Shown here: in pieces, positions 52,760 to 62,390 of the stretch
How positions within the stretch are numbered: position 1 is the stretch's first letter
Layout: each line of letters begins with the position of its first letter
NCBI GenBank assembly: GCA_017642885.1
Contig: JAEPOM010000008.1
Coordinates: 93,716-157,715, forward strand
From: Henriciella sp.
Lineage (GTDB): Bacteria; Pseudomonadota; Alphaproteobacteria; Caulobacterales; Hyphomonadaceae
Direction: 5' to 3'
DNA: 64,000 nt
The notes under the pieces: generated by a model
Seen by the model: only the letters and a program-made list of their open reading frames with translations
Database searches by the model: none
Told to the model about the DNA's origin: nothing
Program-made: the position numbers and the translations under genes

Positions 52760-53026
52760 GACCTAGGCCCTCTCCGAAAGAACGAACTGCTTCGGCGGCA
52801 TATTGCCTAGTATTTGATCTATCTTGTACCGCTGTTGTTCGGGTGGAGCCGTATTCAGCGTCATTCGGATTACCCTTTGGCATGTATCTTGATTTCAATC
52901 CAACCATGACGGTAGGAAAGACATAGGTTCCGATATTAGGAAAGCAGGTCAATACCGACCGGAGACATCCTCGGTAAGTTACAATTGCTTTCTAGTTCGC
53001 GATCCTATGGCGGGGAAACATCACTG

Positions 53027-54004
53027 ATGAAAACGATAAGCGTAGTATCACCGTGCTATATGGAAGAAGCAAATGTTGAGAATTGCTATCGGACGGTGAA
53101 GGCGATTTTCGAAGAGCATCTTCCAGAGTATCGGCTCGAACACATATTTGTCGACAATTGCTCGACTGACGAAACCGTGAATATTCTTCGTGAGCTGGCT
53201 CAGAATGACACAGGCGTAAAAGTCGTGGTCAATTCTCGCAATTTCGGATCTTATCGGTCCGCGTTCAACGGTCTAAAATTTGCCACCGGCGATGCAATTG
53301 TCGTTCTATTGCCAGTGGACCTCCAAGACCCGCCGGAACTTATTCCCGAGTTTGTCAAACACTGGGAAAACGGAATTGAGGTCGTCGCAGGATCACGTGG
53401 AGAGCGCGAAGAAGGGTTCTTCTTGAGAAACGCGCGCAGGGTTTTCTATCGAATAGTCAATGGATTGTCCGCGTTCGAGATCCCGTCTGACGTCGGCGAG
53501 TTTCAGCTTGTCGATCGTAAAGTTCTGGATGCGATGCTGCGTTATAACGATCACTACCCTTATATTCGCGGCATAATCGCGTCCTGCGGATTCAAGCGCT
53601 TGATCATCCCTTATGTCTGGGTGACTCGAAAGCGAGGGATTTCCAGTTCCAATTTGCCCATCATGATTGATCAGGCATTGAATGGAATCTTTTCATTCAC
53701 AAACGTGCCTATGCGGTTGTGCACATTGGTCGGCTTCGCGATTTCGATCCTTTGCGTCGTGTTTTCGCTATTCGTGATGGCGAGCTACTTCTTCGCGCCT
53801 GATCTCATCCCTCGCGGTACAACCACCATCATCGTCGCTGTCGTTCTCCTGTCCGGCATTCAGCTTATTTTTACCGGAATGCTGGGCGAATACGTAACCT
53901 CAATTCATCAGCAAGTCCGAGGTGGACCATTGGTGATTGAACGCGAGACGATCAATATTGAGCCCGCAATCAACGCGCCGCAAAACAGTGGACCGGTAGG
54001 TTGA
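53027..54004 (+). CDS. Glycosyltransferase family 2 (GtrB/ArnC-like)
   Basis: 325 aa from ATG 53027 behind GGGGAA; the 14 residues the ORF track adds are not homologous. GT-A fold: ISVVSPCYMEEANVENCY, nucleotide site VDNCSTDETVNIL, and catalytic region VVLLPVDLQDPPELIPEF with the DxD-type VDLQD. Two C-terminal membrane helices (about 230-255 and 265-290) are typical for enzymes that load sugar onto undecaprenyl or dolichyl phosphate. It likely charges the lipid carrier for the GT-C protein next door. Confidence 0.9.
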   Translation: MKTISVVSPCYMEEANVENCYRTVKAIFEEHLPEYRLEHIFVDNCSTDETVNILRELAQNDTGVKVVVNSRNFGSYRSAFNGLKFATGDAIVVLLPVDLQDPPELIPEFVKHWENGIEVVAGSRGEREEGFFLRNARRVFYRIVNGLSAFEIPSDVGEFQLVDRKVLDAMLRYNDHYPYIRGIIASCGFKRLIIPYVWVTRKRGISSSNLPIMIDQALNGIFSFTNVPMRLCTLVGFAISILCVVFSLFVMASYFFAPDLIPRGTTTIIVAVVLLSGIQLIFTGMLGEYVTSIHQQVRGGPLVIERETINIEPAINAPQNSGPVG

Positions 54005-54086
54005 GCTACGGGATTCGTTGTCGAAAAATGAAGGCGCAAGATCCATCGGCTGCAGTCGACAAGCGCGAGGTTTCAATCAGAATCTC

Positions 54087-56285
54087 ATGACACATCAATC
54101 AGAAACGTACGGTAGGATCGCGATTGGCGCTTGCGCGATTGCAACGCTGATTTTCGCACTCATTGAGTGGTTCAATCCTAATGTTCTCCTTCCCATCGAG
54201 AGTTGGTGGATGATGATGGCGAGCTTTGGGGTCGGTTTGATCGGCGTCTCTCTGCTGTCTGATTGGCGGTCGGCTGGCCTTATTGCGGCGAGTATGGTGT
54301 TTGGAATATCGGCGCAGCTTGCTCACAAGTCTCCATTTTGGTTTCAAAGTCTGAATCTGGAGCCGTCATCTTCGATCTCTATTGCGTTGCTCTGTGCGAT
54401 TGCATTTCAGGCAGCAGTGGGGATGTTTTTTGTCTGTCGTCCAAAAATATTGGGCAGCATTATTGCGATGCTTGCGAAGCTCGGTTGGCTACGAGTCGCC
54501 ATGTTGGGCGGCATTTTGGGCATCAGCAGCGCAACCATGATGCAGGGAATTGGTCAAAACGACCTGCGCTCGATCTTAAAGCAATATGCGTACGCTGGCG
54601 GTTTCGTCGGCATCAATTTACTAAGTGTGATCGCGTTCTCGATATCCCTTCCCAAGGAGAGTTTGACGCGGTGGTTTGATGGCCTGCCGAGGTGGTTAAG
54701 CCTCCCGGGACAAGGAAACGCCGTGGGCCGTTTAGATCAAGCTTTGCCGATTTGGACGGCGAGCTTTGTGTTATTGGCGTCCGGGCTGCTGAGCTATTTT
54801 GCATTTCAACACACACCGCATGTTGAAGACGAAGTGGTGTATCTCGTTCAGGCTAAATACTTAGCTCAAGGGATGCTGTCGGTGCCTGAGCCGCCGTCGG
54901 TTGAATCTTTTGAGTTCTATTTGATGGATACTCACAACGGCAAATGGTTCTCCACCACGTTTCCTGGATGGCCGTTAATGTTGGCGCTGGGCACAAAATT
55001 TAATGCCACATGGTTAGTGAATCCGCTTTTGGCAGCGTCCAGCATTTTACTGGCGCACAGTCTGTTCAAGTCGCTTTGGAATCGCGGATCCTCCAACATG
55101 ATCATTTTGTTGATGGCATGCTCCCCGTGGTTCTTGTTGATGTCGGCCTCGTTGATGGTCCACACGCTCACGATCACGTTGATTTTGGGAGCCTGGGTGC
55201 TTCTTGTGAGAGCGCGGCAGCGCGCCAGCGCAATCGCTGCTTTCGCGGCTGGGTGCTTGCTGGGATATTTGTTCCTGACGCGCCCTATGGAAGGATTGCT
55301 GATTGGAACCTTAACCGGAATTTGGGCGCTCAGTTTTTCGTTAAGCTGGTCAAGATTCAAGAACGTCGTCGCATTCGGAGTTGGCTGTATTCTTATTGGA
55401 TGCGGATTGTTCTATTTTAATGCCTATTTGACTGGAGACCCGCTCAGCACACCCTTGAACGTCTATGTATCCGAAATTTGGGGTGAAGGTCGCAACGGAT
55501 ATGGGTTCAGAGAAAATGTTGGCCCCCCGAATTGGGGCGGGGTCGATTTGTATCCCGGGCATAATCCACTGGAAGCCGTCATTCACTTGCAGAACAATTT
55601 TTACTTTCTGAATTCTGAGTTCTTGGGCTGGGGAATTGGCTCGCTTTGGCTCGCCTCTATCTTCCTGCTTTGGGGAAAGTGGACTCGCTTACAAACATAT
55701 CTCGCAGCCATCGTGGCCACCACGCTCACGCTTTATTCGTTGTACTGGTTCGCTGGAAGCTTTTACATCGGTCCGCGATATTGGTTCCTGATGTTTGTCC
55801 CTCTGGTGGTTTTCTCGGTGGCGGGTTTGGAAACCTTACGGTTCAGAATGGAAACCATCTCGCCGAATGCGCTAGTTTCTCAACGCGCGTATGCGACTTT
55901 CGGTCTGCTGTGCGTATGTTCAGCGCTCATTTTCACGACGTGGCTGGGGTTGAACAAGTATCCAGACATGCGTGGTTATCATGGCGACTATATTGAGATG
56001 AGCCACTCTAAGCAGTTCCAAAACGCGCTGGTTTTTGTACACGCTGAAGGTGAACCTGAATATGGGAGCGCGCTCGCTAATATCGACCCCACATTCAAAT
56101 CTGTGAGACCGATATTTGCACTTGATCTTGGTCGGGATGTAAACGCACGCTTGGTTCAGGCGTTTCCAGACAGAAGCATATTCTTTGTAAATGGACGAAA
56201 TGGGCGATCAGATAAGGTTGAAATCGTTCGGGGGCCTCTGACGCGAAACGATTTTCTTCTGGACCAGCCCGAAACGGCTAACTAG
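54087..56285 (+). CDS. GT-C type membrane glycosyltransferase (ArnT-like)
   Basis: 732 aa from ATG 54087, with a TTG at 54018 giving 755 aa as alternative; neither has a clean ribosome site. About 12-13 membrane helices and a large C-terminal periplasmic region. The first loop carries the acidic motif HVEDEVVYLVQAKYLAQG followed by FSTTFPGWPLMLALG, as in lipid-phosphate-sugar-using GT-C enzymes (PMT/ArnT class). With the GT2 upstream it could transfer a carrier-bound sugar to a surface glycan or protein. Confidence 0.78.
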   Translation: MTHQSETYGRIAIGACAIATLIFALIEWFNPNVLLPIESWWMMMASFGVGLIGVSLLSDWRSAGLIAASMVFGISAQLAHKSPFWFQSLNLEPSSSISIALLCAIAFQAAVGMFFVCRPKILGSIIAMLAKLGWLRVAMLGGILGISSATMMQGIGQNDLRSILKQYAYAGGFVGINLLSVIAFSISLPKESLTRWFDGLPRWLSLPGQGNAVGRLDQALPIWTASFVLLASGLLSYFAFQHTPHVEDEVVYLVQAKYLAQGMLSVPEPPSVESFEFYLMDTHNGKWFSTTFPGWPLMLALGTKFNATWLVNPLLAASSILLAHSLFKSLWNRGSSNMIILLMACSPWFLLMSASLMVHTLTITLILGAWVLLVRARQRASAIAAFAAGCLLGYLFLTRPMEGLLIGTLTGIWALSFSLSWSRFKNVVAFGVGCILIGCGLFYFNAYLTGDPLSTPLNVYVSEIWGEGRNGYGFRENVGPPNWGGVDLYPGHNPLEAVIHLQNNFYFLNSEFLGWGIGSLWLASIFLLWGKWTRLQTYLAAIVATTLTLYSLYWFAGSFYIGPRYWFLMFVPLVVFSVAGLETLRFRMETISPNALVSQRAYATFGLLCVCSALIFTTWLGLNKYPDMRGYHGDYIEMSHSKQFQNALVFVHAEGEPEYGSALANIDPTFKSVRPIFALDLGRDVNARLVQAFPDRSIFFVNGRNGRSDKVEIVRGPLTRNDFLLDQPETAN

Positions 56286-56377
56286 GCTTCGACCGCGTTA
56301 GGTCCCGGTGTGGTTTCTGGCGTAGTAATTGCATCCTCTAAGGGGTTGCAGAATTGTGATTTTGGGGACGAGTCGGA

Positions 56378-57499
56378 ATGTTCGAACTATCACTGCAGGA
56401 CATGAGTGTGAGCAGCCTGGAGCAAGCGGCTGCGTTCTACGCTGAAAATGGATTTGTTGCTGTCACGGATACAGACGTTGATTTGCTTCCCATATTAGAA
56501 GGCGTTCTTGACCAAGAGCTCGCATGTGCTGGGTTGAATCTGCCGGACATTCTGGACGGAACGACGCCGCTTTATGCATTCAGTCAGGAGCAGCGTAAGG
56601 CGCTATCTCAAATCGACACGAGCGATCAATTGCAGTCACAATTGGTGACATTGCTCGAGCCCGTTTTGTTAAGCCTCCTGGGCCCTTTGGTGCATGTGAG
56701 CAGCAACTTCCATGCACAGTTCAAGGGGGCCGATCTCGTAGCGCCGCCAGTTGATCATGGCGGATATCCAAGCGACTCGACGTTTCTTGAGCCGTTCGGT
56801 CAGTACTTGTTGCACCAGGATTTTACTGGTGCGCGCCTGCCGACCAGCCCTGGCGGAATGACCTTGTGGGTGCCTTCAACCACGGGAGAAAACTGGGGAT
56901 TGCGGCTTTATCCGGGAAGCCACAGGCAAGGCATATTGTGTCATGACTGGATAGACCTCGATGATGATCGATTGAGTTTCTTGGGTGAGCCGATCGATAT
57001 CCTACCCGAACGTGGTCGCGCCTTGCTGTTTCACAGCCTCATATTGCACTCGTCCGTTTCTCCAGGGCCATCGCGCCGCGTCAGTTCTGACATTCGCTTC
57101 TTTCCGCTCTGCGGCTACTTACCCTCACCGATTTGGGTGCTCGGAGATGATCCGGAAGCAAGTCTGGCAGAAGCCGAACACCAGGACGAAATTTTGGCCG
57201 CCTCGCGATACGAAACTCAGGTCTACCTGGGGCGAGAAACCGGGCCACTGGATCTAAAGGACCACTCGGTCCTGAATTGGGCCGCTTATGTTCAGGCTAT
57301 GCGAAACGGTGAAAGCGATCAGGCGATCAGTCTGATGCAACGATTCACGAATGTTGGGCTGACAGGTGAAACACACGAAACGTATGTCGACAAATATCTC
57401 GATTATCCGATGAATTCCGAAACGATGAAGCGCGCTGGATATGCAATCCGAGGCGAAACGAAAAAGGGCAAGCCATATGCCGGCCGAATCCAATACTAA
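56378..57499 (+). CDS. Phytanoyl-CoA dioxygenase-like Fe(II)/2OG oxygenase
   Basis: 373 aa. Double-stranded beta-helix region around LLHQDFTGARLPTSPGG with the HxD iron pair (His-Gln-Asp), WGLRLYPGSHRQG as the PhyH GSH motif, and the distal His in LILHSSVSPGPSRRVSSDIR with the 2-oxoglutarate Arg. In glycan clusters such enzymes hydroxylate or desaturate sugar or tailoring groups. It overlaps the methyltransferase start by 23 bp, indicating coupled tailoring steps. Confidence 0.85.
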   Translation: MFELSLQDMSVSSLEQAAAFYAENGFVAVTDTDVDLLPILEGVLDQELACAGLNLPDILDGTTPLYAFSQEQRKALSQIDTSDQLQSQLVTLLEPVLLSLLGPLVHVSSNFHAQFKGADLVAPPVDHGGYPSDSTFLEPFGQYLLHQDFTGARLPTSPGGMTLWVPSTTGENWGLRLYPGSHRQGILCHDWIDLDDDRLSFLGEPIDILPERGRALLFHSLILHSSVSPGPSRRVSSDIRFFPLCGYLPSPIWVLGDDPEASLAEAEHQDEILAASRYETQVYLGRETGPLDLKDHSVLNWAAYVQAMRNGESDQAISLMQRFTNVGLTGETHETYVDKYLDYPMNSETMKRAGYAIRGETKKGKPYAGRIQY

Positions 57500-58472
57500 A
57501 ACCAATCGACCAAACCCGTTTGCCGGTGATCGCTGGATCGGATATGCGGCCGGTGGTGCTTTTCAAAATATTGTTCTGAATGGAATTTTGCCGGACAATT
57601 GCGCCTTTGTTGTCGATCAGTATTTTGAAGGGGACGCGTTCGAGACGATCCCTGTCAAACGCCCCGAAGCTCTCGAGAGTGAAGATCGTGAAACACCCAT
57701 CATTCTCTTCACGATGTCTAGTAAACTGTTTTCGACCCTGCGTGAGATGTTGATCGATCGCGGGTTCAAAAAAGACAAAATCCACTATTATGGCGACGTT
57801 TTCTTCCCGTTGATGCGCGAACGGATTGGCGAGTTTGGCTTGCAGATGAGTGCAGACCATTATGAGTTTATCAAGAACACCAACGCTCTGCTCGGCATCG
57901 ATAATCACTCGTCCGCTATGGGCAGCGCGTTATTGCTCTCGATGCAGGAATCTACCGATTCCATCGGAGGTGCGTTCGTTGAATTGGGCGTCTTCCGAGG
58001 AGGAAACGCATTTTCTGTCTGTTTGGCCAATACATTGCTCGGCGAAAAGCGGCCATACTATTTGATCGACAGCTTCGAGGGGTTTCCTGAACTCTCAGCT
58101 CACGATCCAAGTGCTTCCGCTGGGATGTTTAAAGACACCTCATACGACGACATAAGAACGACATTTGGTCATTTCCCATCAGCGACTGTGATGAAGGGGT
58201 ACGTACCGGAGATTTTGACCGACTTACCAGAACAGCGGTACGCCGTGGTCTACTATGATTGTGATCTGCACGATCCGGCGAGGGATTCCCTAGAGTATTT
58301 TTGGCCGAAGCTTGTCGTCAACGGATACGTTCTCATCCACGATTATCTTCCCAAGTTAAACGGATTTGACGGCGTTCGCCTCGCTGTCGATGAGTTTCTG
58401 AAGGGGCGGTCGGATTTTGTGCAAATGACCGTACCTGAGACCACTCATTTGATCCTCAAAAAGATAAGCTGA
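57477..58472 (+). CDS. TylF-type (macrocin O-methyltransferase-like) methyltransferase
   Basis: 331 aa from ATG 57477 behind AAAGGG; the longer start in the ORF track lies deeper inside the PhyH gene. The N-terminal third (about 20-130) is a Rossmann-like domain not recognised further (GYAAGGAFQNIVLNGILP). The C-terminal part is a TylF methyltransferase: GAFVELGVFRGGNAFSVCLA (SAM site), YYLIDSFEGFPE and VVYYDCDLHDPARDSLEYFW with acidic metal-site residues. O-methylation of a sugar is the usual role. Confidence 0.88.
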   Translation: MPAESNTKTNRPNPFAGDRWIGYAAGGAFQNIVLNGILPDNCAFVVDQYFEGDAFETIPVKRPEALESEDRETPIILFTMSSKLFSTLREMLIDRGFKKDKIHYYGDVFFPLMRERIGEFGLQMSADHYEFIKNTNALLGIDNHSSAMGSALLLSMQESTDSIGGAFVELGVFRGGNAFSVCLANTLLGEKRPYYLIDSFEGFPELSAHDPSASAGMFKDTSYDDIRTTFGHFPSATVMKGYVPEILTDLPEQRYAVVYYDCDLHDPARDSLEYFWPKLVVNGYVLIHDYLPKLNGFDGVRLAVDEFLKGRSDFVQMTVPETTHLILKKIS

Positions 58473-58712
58473 GCCGGACCCGGCGGTTCGTCTATTGCGA
58501 CACGGTCTCGTTTAATCAATTTCAGCTCAGTTTTCAGATAGCCAGAACGTCACGCTAATCAATGAAAGTGGTGTGTCCACGATCGCTATTTCAGGACCGC
58601 GACCGATGTTTGAATTTCCGAACTGGGCTTAACCCATCAAGACCTTGCAGAGCAGTGTCGTTGAGGCTTACGTCCGCCGAAAATTCTTGCCGAGTGCGAT
58701 TCACGCATGAGA

Positions 58713-60353
58713 TCAAAATCCCTTTTCCGTGAATGATTGGCAAGTTTCGTGAGGTTTTCCTTCCAGCGGAATTAGCTTCAGAACAACAATGTAATTTATG
58801 CCGGTATCGTATCTCTCATAGCAAAAATTCTCACCCAGTGTTGATCTAACGGCATTGTCCTGATCGTAGATGTGGTAGCCACGCAGAATGATCCATCTGT
58901 CCAAACCGCTGATTTCTCTCGGGTGCATCATCGCATTTTCTATCATCTCAGCATTGATGCCGGGCACGCCGGGCACACCAGTTGGATAGGTGTAAGTCTG
59001 GTCAATTGCTGGAAATGCTTCTGGAATTGGATGTGCTCGGACATTAGCGCCCAGCTTATCGATGTAGAATTCTAAGGGTAGAGCTGATGAATTTGGCACG
59101 GTGTAGACGATCGCACCATTGCCAGATCGCGCGCTGATTACGCTCACGAGATCGTCCCAGGGCTCGCTTCTATTGTCCATCAAAAAGTAATTTATGCTGG
59201 ATGTACCAAACAAAAGAACAACGGTGGCAGCACCTACCAAACGCCGCCAATCCGCGAAAATTGAATAGGCCCCAAACGCGACCAAAAGCACCCAAATCAC
59301 GAACATTGGATGCAGAATTCGTAGCAAGAATATGGGTCTGATCGCCTCGGAAACCGCAATGAATAAGATCATCGGGGCGGCGATGGTCAGAACAAAGAAG
59401 AAGAATTGCCACCTTCGTTGCGCGCGCCACAATCGCAAAAGTCCAGACATGGAAAAAGCGATTATGGGTAAACTCAAAATCATCGCTACCTTGTTGGGAA
59501 AGGGCGTGAAATTTGTGACGCCAAACGCCAAGAAGTTTTTTTCGATCAAGGATTTGAGTGTTAGATCCGGTATCCAATAATTGTCGGCTACGTTCGACGT
59601 TTGACTCATCAACGCCCCCACGTTTGGTGACCAAATAATTAGCGAAATAATCCCACAAATCACAAAAACGATCATAGATGCGTAGTTGGTTCGATCCTGG
59701 AGGACGAGCAGTGCTGCCAAGGTGGCGCCGGTCGTGGCCGCGTAAATCAACCCGACATTGTGGCTCCAGGCGAGCGCAGAAAATCCCGCGATTGTGATCA
59801 AGCAAGCTTTTATAATTTCAGGATCTCGCGACAGTTGATTGAACGGCGCGGCGAAACGCGATTGGTGCCTTAGGAAGCAGGTTCCTCCATAGGCGGACAA
59901 AGACATCGCAAACACCATCAACGCATATGGTCGAGCTATCTGAGCAACAGAGATCTGATTGGCTGATACAGCAAAAAGTAAGGCGGCAAACAGGCCAGCA
60001 ATTTTTCCTGCTCTTCCATCGAACAAATTGATCGCAAGACCGAATAGGACCGGAATGGTTGCCAAGCTGAGCAAAACCGATGGAATACGTAGAACGCTTT
60101 CCCCGTCCGTCATAAACAAACCGCGGAACACTTTGACGATTCCGTAGTACAGCGGAGGATGGACGTCGGTTTCTGCAACTTCCTGTCGAAATGACGACCA
60201 CGGATATTCTGAAAACTTGTGTGTAAAGGCTTCGTCCAGCCCAAATGGCTCGGCACCTAGTTGGAACAGCCGCAACACCGCCGCAAATGTGAGAATGATG
60301 AAAAGGACAACTCCGGGGCGTGCCAAACACTTTTTCGCGAAAGCTTCGAGCAT
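58713..60353 (-). CDS. GT-C type membrane glycosyltransferase (second copy)
   Basis: 546 aa from ATG 60353 behind GGGGGAA; five residues shorter than the ORF track. Around 12 membrane helices; first loop FGLDEAFTHKFSEYPWSSF carries the DE motif of PMT/ArnT-class enzymes, followed by VHPPLYYGIVKVFRGLF, then a C-terminal periplasmic domain. It converges with the methyltransferase and shares the same cluster. It likely uses a lipid-linked sugar donor such as the product of the GT2 at 53027. Confidence 0.82.
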   Translation of the reverse strand: MLEAFAKKCLARPGVVLFIILTFAAVLRLFQLGAEPFGLDEAFTHKFSEYPWSSFRQEVAETDVHPPLYYGIVKVFRGLFMTDGESVLRIPSVLLSLATIPVLFGLAINLFDGRAGKIAGLFAALLFAVSANQISVAQIARPYALMVFAMSLSAYGGTCFLRHQSRFAAPFNQLSRDPEIIKACLITIAGFSALAWSHNVGLIYAATTGATLAALLVLQDRTNYASMIVFVICGIISLIIWSPNVGALMSQTSNVADNYWIPDLTLKSLIEKNFLAFGVTNFTPFPNKVAMILSLPIIAFSMSGLLRLWRAQRRWQFFFFVLTIAAPMILFIAVSEAIRPIFLLRILHPMFVIWVLLVAFGAYSIFADWRRLVGAATVVLLFGTSSINYFLMDNRSEPWDDLVSVISARSGNGAIVYTVPNSSALPLEFYIDKLGANVRAHPIPEAFPAIDQTYTYPTGVPGVPGINAEMIENAMMHPREISGLDRWIILRGYHIYDQDNAVRSTLGENFCYERYDTGINYIVVLKLIPLEGKPHETCQSFTEKGF

Positions 60354-60657
60354 AAATCGTTCCCCCATACCGTACCGCTAAATGGCCGATAAAGCGCCAA
60401 AGCCGCGTTGTCAAAAAACGCCGCGACCACTTCTACACGGTCTCGCTTACACAACTTGAGACTCGACGAGTCGTGGTCATGCAGAGCGAAACCTAGTGAT
60501 AAAAAAGATGAATATCAAAGCACTACATGGCGAAAAGTTTAGGCGTACGAGGTGCCTCTCATGCTTGATGTCGCAAGTGCTATGATTAATGATCCTAGAA
60601 ATCGAATGTTTTGGCATTGGAAGATGAGACTGGTTGGAGTCCGGAATGGGAACGCAA
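60354..60657. other. Divergent intergenic region, GT-C / SBBP lipoprotein
   Basis: 304 bp without a supported gene. GACTCGACGAGTC at 60460-60472 is a perfect small inverted repeat nested between GACCAC and GTGGTC. ACACGGTCTCG at 60435 recurs at 58500. The small ORFs here have no leader or ribosome site. Confidence 0.5.
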
Positions 60658-62274
60658 ATGAAATTCAACTTGTTCATGGTATCCGCTGCGGCCGCCGCGC
60701 TGACCGTTCTTGCCGCTTGCTCAGGCGGCTCCAGCGGCGACTTGCCTGCGGCCAGCTCTGGTTCGCCACCACCTCCGCCGCCTCCGCCTCCTCCTCCTCC
60801 GCCACCGCCTCCTCCGCCACCGCCCCCGAGCGGGGGGACTATATCGCTACAAGCCCTGGGGTTGTTGGATGGAAATTCTGGGGCAGGACAAGAAATATCG
60901 CGCGGCGTAGCTGTGGATGCTAGCGGTGCTGTCTACGTCGCAGGCGGGACATCCTCGCCTGACTTTCCAGCCAATGTTGGAGACACGTCCGTTGCCACCG
61001 GTGGCAGCACGCTTGGTAGTGAGGGACCGTTGGATGCATTCGTCGCGAAAATAGATACAAATGGTCAATTGGAATGGGCGACCATCATTGGAGGCCCCAA
61101 CTATGATCGTGCTTATGGAATTTCAGTAGATTCTACGGGGATTTACATTGCGGGCCGCGCCGGTGACGGGTTTCCAACCACAAGCGGTGCGCTGCAAGAA
61201 AACTTCGGAGGCGATAACGTTGCCAACAGCAGGTATGGCCAGCAAGACGGATTCGTAGCTAAGCTGTCGCTCGATGGAACGAGCGTTCTTTGGTCAACTT
61301 ACTTTGGCGGACCTGGCGCTGGTGTTATTCGCGAACTCGATGTGGATGATCAGGGGCGCCCGTATATCGGTTTTAGCTCCGAAGGGGGCAATCCTCACAT
61401 TACGGCCGATGCACATAGATCAACACGACTGGGTATAACTGACGCCGGGTTTGCCGTTCTTTCCGCGGATGGGCAAAGCACCGAGTATGCGACATATCTC
61501 GGCGGAACGAGTGTGAATGCGAGTTTCGGAATGTTTGGTTCGGCGCCATCAATTAGGGTGGCACCGGACGGCGGGACGTTCCTGGCATTCTTTGACAGTG
61601 CACCGGATGTTCCGGTTACCGCTGGCGTATACCAGCCAACCCTGGCGGGTGAACTAGATATGGTGGTGGCGCGGTTTACCCCGCAAAGAACGCTGGATTG
61701 GATGACCTATTTGGGCGGTAGCGGCAATGAGCTTAACGAAACTCACAGCTTGACGATCGACGACCAAGGCCGCCCCGTCGTGTCTGGTGAAACCGATTCA
61801 TCGGACTTTCCAGTGACATCCGGTGCCTATCAGAGCGGGCAGGGCGGCAGAGGAGATGGATTCGTTTCAATTCTGAGCGCTTCGGGGGAGAGTTTGGTCG
61901 CGTCGACGTATTTCGGTGGTTCGCGTTTCGACAGCTTTGAGGGAATCGCTACCGCTCCAGACGGGTCTATAATTTTGACTGGAGCCACTGATTCGACCAG
62001 TTTTCCAGCCTCAACGGACGCCGCGCAAACTTTTAATGCTGGCGCCAGAGATGGCCTAATTGTTCGGTTCTCGAGCGATTTGTCATCGGTTTTATACTTT
62101 ACGTATCTGGGCGGTAGCCGAAACGAGTACACGCATGACATCGATGTGAACCAAGCTGGGATTATAGGAATCGTCGGAAACTCAAATTCCAACGACTTCC
62201 CTGCTGTAAATTCGAGCGACACATCCGTGCAAGGCGACTATGGCGCAATATATGGTCGGCTCACTTCAAACTGA
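60658..62274 (+). CDS. Polyproline-linked SBBP beta-propeller lipoprotein
   Basis: 538 aa from ATG 60658 behind GGGAA. Leader ALTVLAAC is a lipobox; residues up to about 36 are Ser/Gly-rich, followed by a run of 21 prolines (60766-60828) as a rigid stalk. The remaining 480 residues are SBBP-type beta-propeller repeats, e.g. GVAVDASGAVYVAGGTSSPD, SLTIDDQGRPVVSGETDSSD, GIATAPDGSIILTGATDSTS, with the recurrent WSTYFGG/TYLGG blade motif. Such proteins are outer-surface binding or scaffold modules. Function is unknown. Confidence 0.85.
   Translation: MKFNLFMVSAAAAALTVLAACSGGSSGDLPAASSGSPPPPPPPPPPPPPPPPPPPPPSGGTISLQALGLLDGNSGAGQEISRGVAVDASGAVYVAGGTSSPDFPANVGDTSVATGGSTLGSEGPLDAFVAKIDTNGQLEWATIIGGPNYDRAYGISVDSTGIYIAGRAGDGFPTTSGALQENFGGDNVANSRYGQQDGFVAKLSLDGTSVLWSTYFGGPGAGVIRELDVDDQGRPYIGFSSEGGNPHITADAHRSTRLGITDAGFAVLSADGQSTEYATYLGGTSVNASFGMFGSAPSIRVAPDGGTFLAFFDSAPDVPVTAGVYQPTLAGELDMVVARFTPQRTLDWMTYLGGSGNELNETHSLTIDDQGRPVVSGETDSSDFPVTSGAYQSGQGGRGDGFVSILSASGESLVASTYFGGSRFDSFEGIATAPDGSIILTGATDSTSFPASTDAAQTFNAGARDGLIVRFSSDLSSVLYFTYLGGSRNEYTHDIDVNQAGIIGIVGNSNSNDFPAVNSSDTSVQGDYGAIYGRLTSN
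60766..60828 (+). repeat. Run of 21 proline codons
   Basis: 63 bases made only of CCN codons (mixture of CCG, CCT, CCA, CCC), encoding the stalk between lipid anchor and beta-propeller. Low-complexity DNA of this kind can slip during replication, so length may vary between strains. Confidence 0.9.
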
Positions 62275-62275
62275 A

Positions 62276-62334
62276 GGCGCTGTCAGAAAATTTGTACCAG
62301 TCATGAGCCACGTTGTCGGCGAGTAAGCTGACAG
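62276..62334. repeat. IS-end-like sequence / small inverted repeat
   Basis: GGCGCTGTCAGAAAATT starts two bases after the SBBP stop and resembles the terminal sequence of the IS6 element at 62789 (GGTGCTGTCAG). GCTGTCAG at 62279 and CTGACAG at 62328 form an inverted pair about 50 bp apart. It may be a solo IS terminus or a small MITE-like relic; it could also be chance. Confidence 0.35.
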
Positions 62335-62390
62335 TCGGTTGAATAGGCGATCTATGTCTTGTTGGCGAAACGCGGGCTGAGGGTAACATC

